NCBI GenBank assembly: GCA_937892085.1
Contig: CALAVD010000387.1
Span: forward strand, 1 to 16,555
Source of the DNA: an uncultured Prevotellaceae bacterium
GTDB lineage: Bacteria; Bacteroidota; Bacteroidia; Bacteroidales; Muribaculaceae
Direction of reading: 5' to 3'
DNA: 16,555 bases
Of this stretch, positions 15,401 to 16,555 are shown in pieces (position 1 is the first letter of the stretch; the number at the start of each line of letters is the position of its first letter). The notes below the pieces were generated by a model. That model was not told the origin of the DNA, ran no database searches, and saw only the letters and a program-made list of their open reading frames with translations. Position numbers and translations under genes: made by a program.

Positions 15401-15780
15401 GAAGTGATGTTGCCGTCGCCGTCTTGGTCGCCGTTGACGATTGCGCTGTCGTCATTGTTGAGCAGCCAGTTGTAAAGAGCAGTAATATCGGCACTGGTCA
15501 CTGAGCCGTCGCCGTCAACGTCGCCTGCGACAGCAGGATTTTCTTCTGCTCCTAACCCAAACACCATGTAGAGCACATTACTCAAATTGTTAGAACCAAG
15601 AACTGAGCCGTTGTTAGCAGCCACAAGTTGACCATTCTCAAAATGCAATGTAAGGCCCTCGGTGGCGGGATAGGAAGTCTCCGTGCCGCTCTTCAAGCCC
15701 ACATTCAAGTAAGGGTAGATAGCAGCCGACGCCGCCATCACTCCTGCAAGAATTAGTAAAGATAAAAATGTTTTCTTCAT
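12481..15780 (-). CDS. Secreted dockerin and Cthe_2159-type carbohydrate-binding protein
   Basis: A 1099-residue exported protein with signal peptide MKKTFLSLLILAGVMAASA. Residues 85-140 are a dockerin-like pair of EF-hand-type calcium loops (GDVDGDGSVTSADIT and GDQDGDGNITSGDVT, each followed by a helix). From about 245 the protein matches the Cthe_2159 carbohydrate-binding beta-helix family (YTLAGNSTNGSFYQDGKLKATVRLNGLTLNNP in segments, then GKRIAVELVEGTTNTLTDG). Many parallel turns of the form GG-x-ITI-x-GG and KGIKADGNITID follow to about residue 1000. An aromatic Gly/Ser-rich module (about 535-660) interrupts the helix, and an acidic insert (DDDDNIVEDEE) sits near 400. The end is Gly/Ser-rich low complexity. 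It probably sits on the cell surface and binds plant or host glycans. The final sorting route is unclear. Confidence 0.88.
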   Translation of the reverse strand: MKKTFLSLLILAGVMAASAAIYPYLNVGLKSGTETSYPATEGLTLHFENGQLVAANNGSVLGSNNLSNVLYMVFGLGAEENPAVAGDVDGDGSVTSADITALYNWLLNNDDSAIVNGDQDGDGNITSGDVTFVYNILLGTKGRALGEIADGYQTMWVVTGDVKWAFTTEQLDTIYYYNGNSFTAQGKTFNIADVDQIYVNNEPIDDNTVDVAYNGNTAQVIVAGNIAKNMTASVNGAHVVAVQDANVTDEITYTLAGNSTNGSFYQDGKLKATVRLNGLTLNNPDSAAINIRDGKRIAVELVEGTTNTLTDGANGSQKGCFAVKGHTEFKGAGVLNITGNSKNAFWGKEYVEVKKTVGQINILGAVADGFNINQYYLQNGGVVTIKNVGDDGIQVSYETDDDDNIVEDEENTGEVTLKDGTIDMTMTSEGGKGIKAASNFIMLKGSLTMVQSGNLVAGDGDIDYSTCVKAGGDILIHGGNIDFTNTAQGGKGLNADGTITIDEANTTTTIGIKANGAGGTADPGASTGGGETPKSYKIYVAKPTTSGYGGGNAWTNMYLYKSDGTLVANITSNTVTKTSGYSSLTFYYYDFGAADSGSYYFKSDNYTSGGGWGGGTSYTIQSATFTGPTAGEDIYYQLGTYSTSGTTRTYALTNVTATYGGSSDQGEDTGTTYNAAGIKADGNITIDAGTITVANSGSMSKSIKSKATVTINGGDITLTPSGAMLVFNNDASYSSGVKAVNFVMNDGVLKINSSGVAGKGVSTTNMTTNGGSITITNTGAPQAAGSTGDYYTAKGFKTDGNINLLGGTINISMTGNGGKGIKVNGEYVQVASGSTGPTLTVSTTGTAAASSGGGWGPGGGSSVSGSAKAIKVMGNITINSGTLKVSATGGEGSEGIESKQIMTINGGYIEGNTYDDALNSASHMYIKGGYIYAVATNNDALDSNGNMYLSGGMVFCYGSEEGLDANSEGGYKVYIQSGANIAAIGASMGAIESGASMSQSCYSTTASSQTWYALYNGNTVVAAFQTPTLSSGGGGGMGPGGPGGGGSSGGSTMVVTSPSCKLYSGVTGSGTSFWSGKGYSNASGGSSVSLSSYSGGSGW

Positions 15781-15851
15781 AAGAATAATATTATTATGTT
15801 TTGTAACTTATTTAGTTTCTAAATTTCGCTTAACTTTTTGGTTACAATCAA

Positions 15852-15883
15852 CAAAAATAATTTCAAGAAATTTAATAACCAAT
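15852..15883 (-). promoter_or_regulatory. Likely promoter of the dockerin/beta-helix gene
   Basis: On the minus strand ATTG (complement of 15880-15883) precedes TATTTTTG (complement of 15852-15859) by 20 bp. This matches TAnnTTTG fully and the -33 TTTG in three of four bases. The predicted leader to ATG 15780 is about 65 nt. Confidence 0.5.
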
Positions 15884-15955
15884 TTTTTTCAACTAAAAAG
15901 ACATTTTTTTAAGTAAATGCAACTTAAGTTATAATTAAGGTGTAGGTCAAAAAAA

Positions 15956-15970
15956 GAGGGTGTTGCAAAA
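15956..15970. repeat. Solo terminal-repeat-like sequence (GAGGGTGTTGCAAAA)
   Basis: This 15-mer resembles the terminal inverted repeat of the element at 15990-16162 (GAGGGTGTGTCAAAA) and lies 34 bp to its left in the same orientation. It may be the remains of an older or nested copy of a related transposable element. No transposase gene is present nearby. Confidence 0.45.
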
Positions 15971-15989
15971 GTCTCAAGCTGCGACAGCC

Positions 15990-16162
15990 GAGGGTGTGTC
16001 AAAATTAAGGAGTCACGCTATGCGTGAGAAATCATTCAAATTTTTTCAAATCCAACAAATAATTAATTTGCTTGAAACCAATAAATTAAATACTGATTGA
16101 TTTGTGGTGATTTGTTAGATTTCTGCGCAAAGCGCACTAAATCAGAATTATGACACACCCTC
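15990..16162. mobile_element. MITE-like non-autonomous element with 17-bp inverted ends
   Basis: GAGGGTGTGTCAAAATT (15990-16006) and AATTATGACACACCCTC (16146-16162) are inverted repeats matching at 16 of 17 positions. A second nested pair, AAATCCAACAAAT (16048-16060) and ATTTGTTAGATTT (16110-16122), matches at 12 of 13. Between the two stems lie small hairpins: TCACGC-TAT-GCGTGA on the left and TGCGC-AAA-GCGCA on the right. The 173-bp unit has no coding capacity, so a MITE or internally deleted insertion sequence is the best reading. No clear target-site duplication was seen. It lies upstream of the dockerin gene promoter. Confidence 0.68.
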
Positions 16163-16170
16163 AGTTAAAT

Positions 16171-16211
16171 AAAGAAACCTGCACTCCGTTATGGCTTGTG
16201 CAGGTTTCTTT
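16171..16211 (-). terminator. Strong intrinsic terminator of the partial right-end gene
   Basis: AAAGAAACCTGCAC (16171-16184) pairs perfectly with GTGCAGGTTTCTTT (16198-16211), a 14-bp stem with a 13-nt loop. On the minus strand the stem ends in TTTCTTTATTT. It lies 21 bp beyond the stop codon at 16233. It could also work on the plus strand, but no plus-strand gene leads into it. Confidence 0.88.
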
Positions 16212-16232
16212 GTGACTATAAGGTTGATGGGC

Positions 16233-16555
16233 TTACCTCATGACCTTAGTGGTAGAAGTAGTGCCGTCGCTGTAGCGGGTTACCACGATGTTCACGCCTT
16301 GCCAGGGCTTGCTGCTGCGCACGCCGGCGATGTTGACATACTCCACACCAACAGGCTGAGCATCAGCACCAACGGTGGCAATAGCCGTTGGCAGCGGGCT
16401 GCTTGCTTTCAGGTCAAGAGGCTGGGTGCGGATTACATCCGAGGCAGTCTGACCGGTTTTGCCAGAGGGAGCGTCAGCTCCAGCCTTAGCGCCACTACTA
16501 ATTGGTGAGCCATAGATCTTATTGGTACGCTGAACTATGATATGGAACTCATACT
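16233..16555 (-). CDS. C-terminal end of an exported protein with T9SS-like tail (partial)
   Basis: A minus-strand reading frame enters at the window edge and runs 106 codons to the stop at 16233-16235. The last residues, VEYVNIAGVRSSKPWQGVNI followed by VVTRYSDGTTSTTKVMR, match the C-terminal segment of many secreted Bacteroidales proteins (VxYxNxxGxxSxxPxxGVNI, then a basic end). This segment resembles type IX secretion sorting domains. The part before it (NKIYGSPISSGAKAGADAPS and on) is Ser/Ala/Gly-rich and linker-like. The main domain lies outside the window, so function cannot be given. The frame has no start codon inside the window. Gene reality is supported by the conserved tail and by the terminator just downstream. 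It is on the same strand as the dockerin protein but separated from it by this terminator and the MITE-like element. Confidence 0.82.
   Translation of the reverse strand, partial: YEFHIIVQRTNKIYGSPISSGAKAGADAPSGKTGQTASDVIRTQPLDLKASSPLPTAIATVGADAQPVGVEYVNIAGVRSSKPWQGVNIVVTRYSDGTTSTTKVMR

Noticed and set aside
16191..16508. Plus-strand open frame of 105 codons at the right end
   Set aside because: It starts inside the terminator loop and is antisense to the partial gene with a conserved secretion tail.

Overview
The window looks like a chromosomal segment of a gut-type Bacteroidales bacterium (phylum Bacteroidota), probably near Muribaculaceae or Prevotellaceae. This placement rests on several signs: start sites without clear Shine-Dalgarno sequences, promoters of the Bacteroidota type (TTTG, about 19-20 bp, then TAnnTTTG), a NigD-like lipoprotein, a dockerin-bearing secreted beta-helix protein, a T9SS-like C-terminal tail, and many short period-7 intergenic repeats. 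No rRNA, tRNA or CRISPR was seen.

Layout. On the minus strand at the left are a gamma-carbonic-anhydrase-like hexapeptide protein (41-556), a frameshifted four-helix-bundle gene of the 23S-rRNA-intervening-sequence family (643-1004), and an Xaa-Pro aminopeptidase (1065-2840). Divergent from the aminopeptidase is a short Crp/Fnr-type regulator (3199-3756). A secreted M16 zinc peptidase (3920-6838, minus) converges on the regulator, with an intrinsic terminator between them. A plus-strand block follows: two tandem paralogous L,D-transpeptidases (7203-7829, predicted soluble; 7903-8541, lipoprotein), a secreted prolyl oligopeptidase (8670-10778), a LolD-type ABC ATPase (10893-11558) and a NigD-like lipoprotein (11600-12289). 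The right third is on the minus strand: a 1099-residue secreted protein with an N-terminal dockerin and Cthe_2159-type beta-helix repeats (12481-15780), a 173-bp MITE-like element (15990-16162), a terminator, and the C-terminal end of another exported protein (16233-16555).

Functional reading. Most genes act in the envelope or outside the cell: peptide breakdown (M24, M16 and S9 peptidases), peptidoglycan cross-linking or remodelling (L,D-transpeptidases), lipoprotein export (LolD-like) and surface glycan binding (dockerin/beta-helix protein). This is mostly ordinary housekeeping and envelope content.

The most unusual layer is between the genes. Arrays of degenerate 7-bp repeats occupy at least six junctions, often directly at stop or start codons and in two cases inside coding sequence. 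At two junctions a forward and an inverted array form a hairpin behind a small GCGCC stem. At a third place, inverted arrays with an exact 18-bp match flank the four-helix-bundle gene, so that gene sits like cargo in the loop. This resembles the terminal-stem layout of 23S rRNA intervening sequences and is the best candidate here for an undescribed element.
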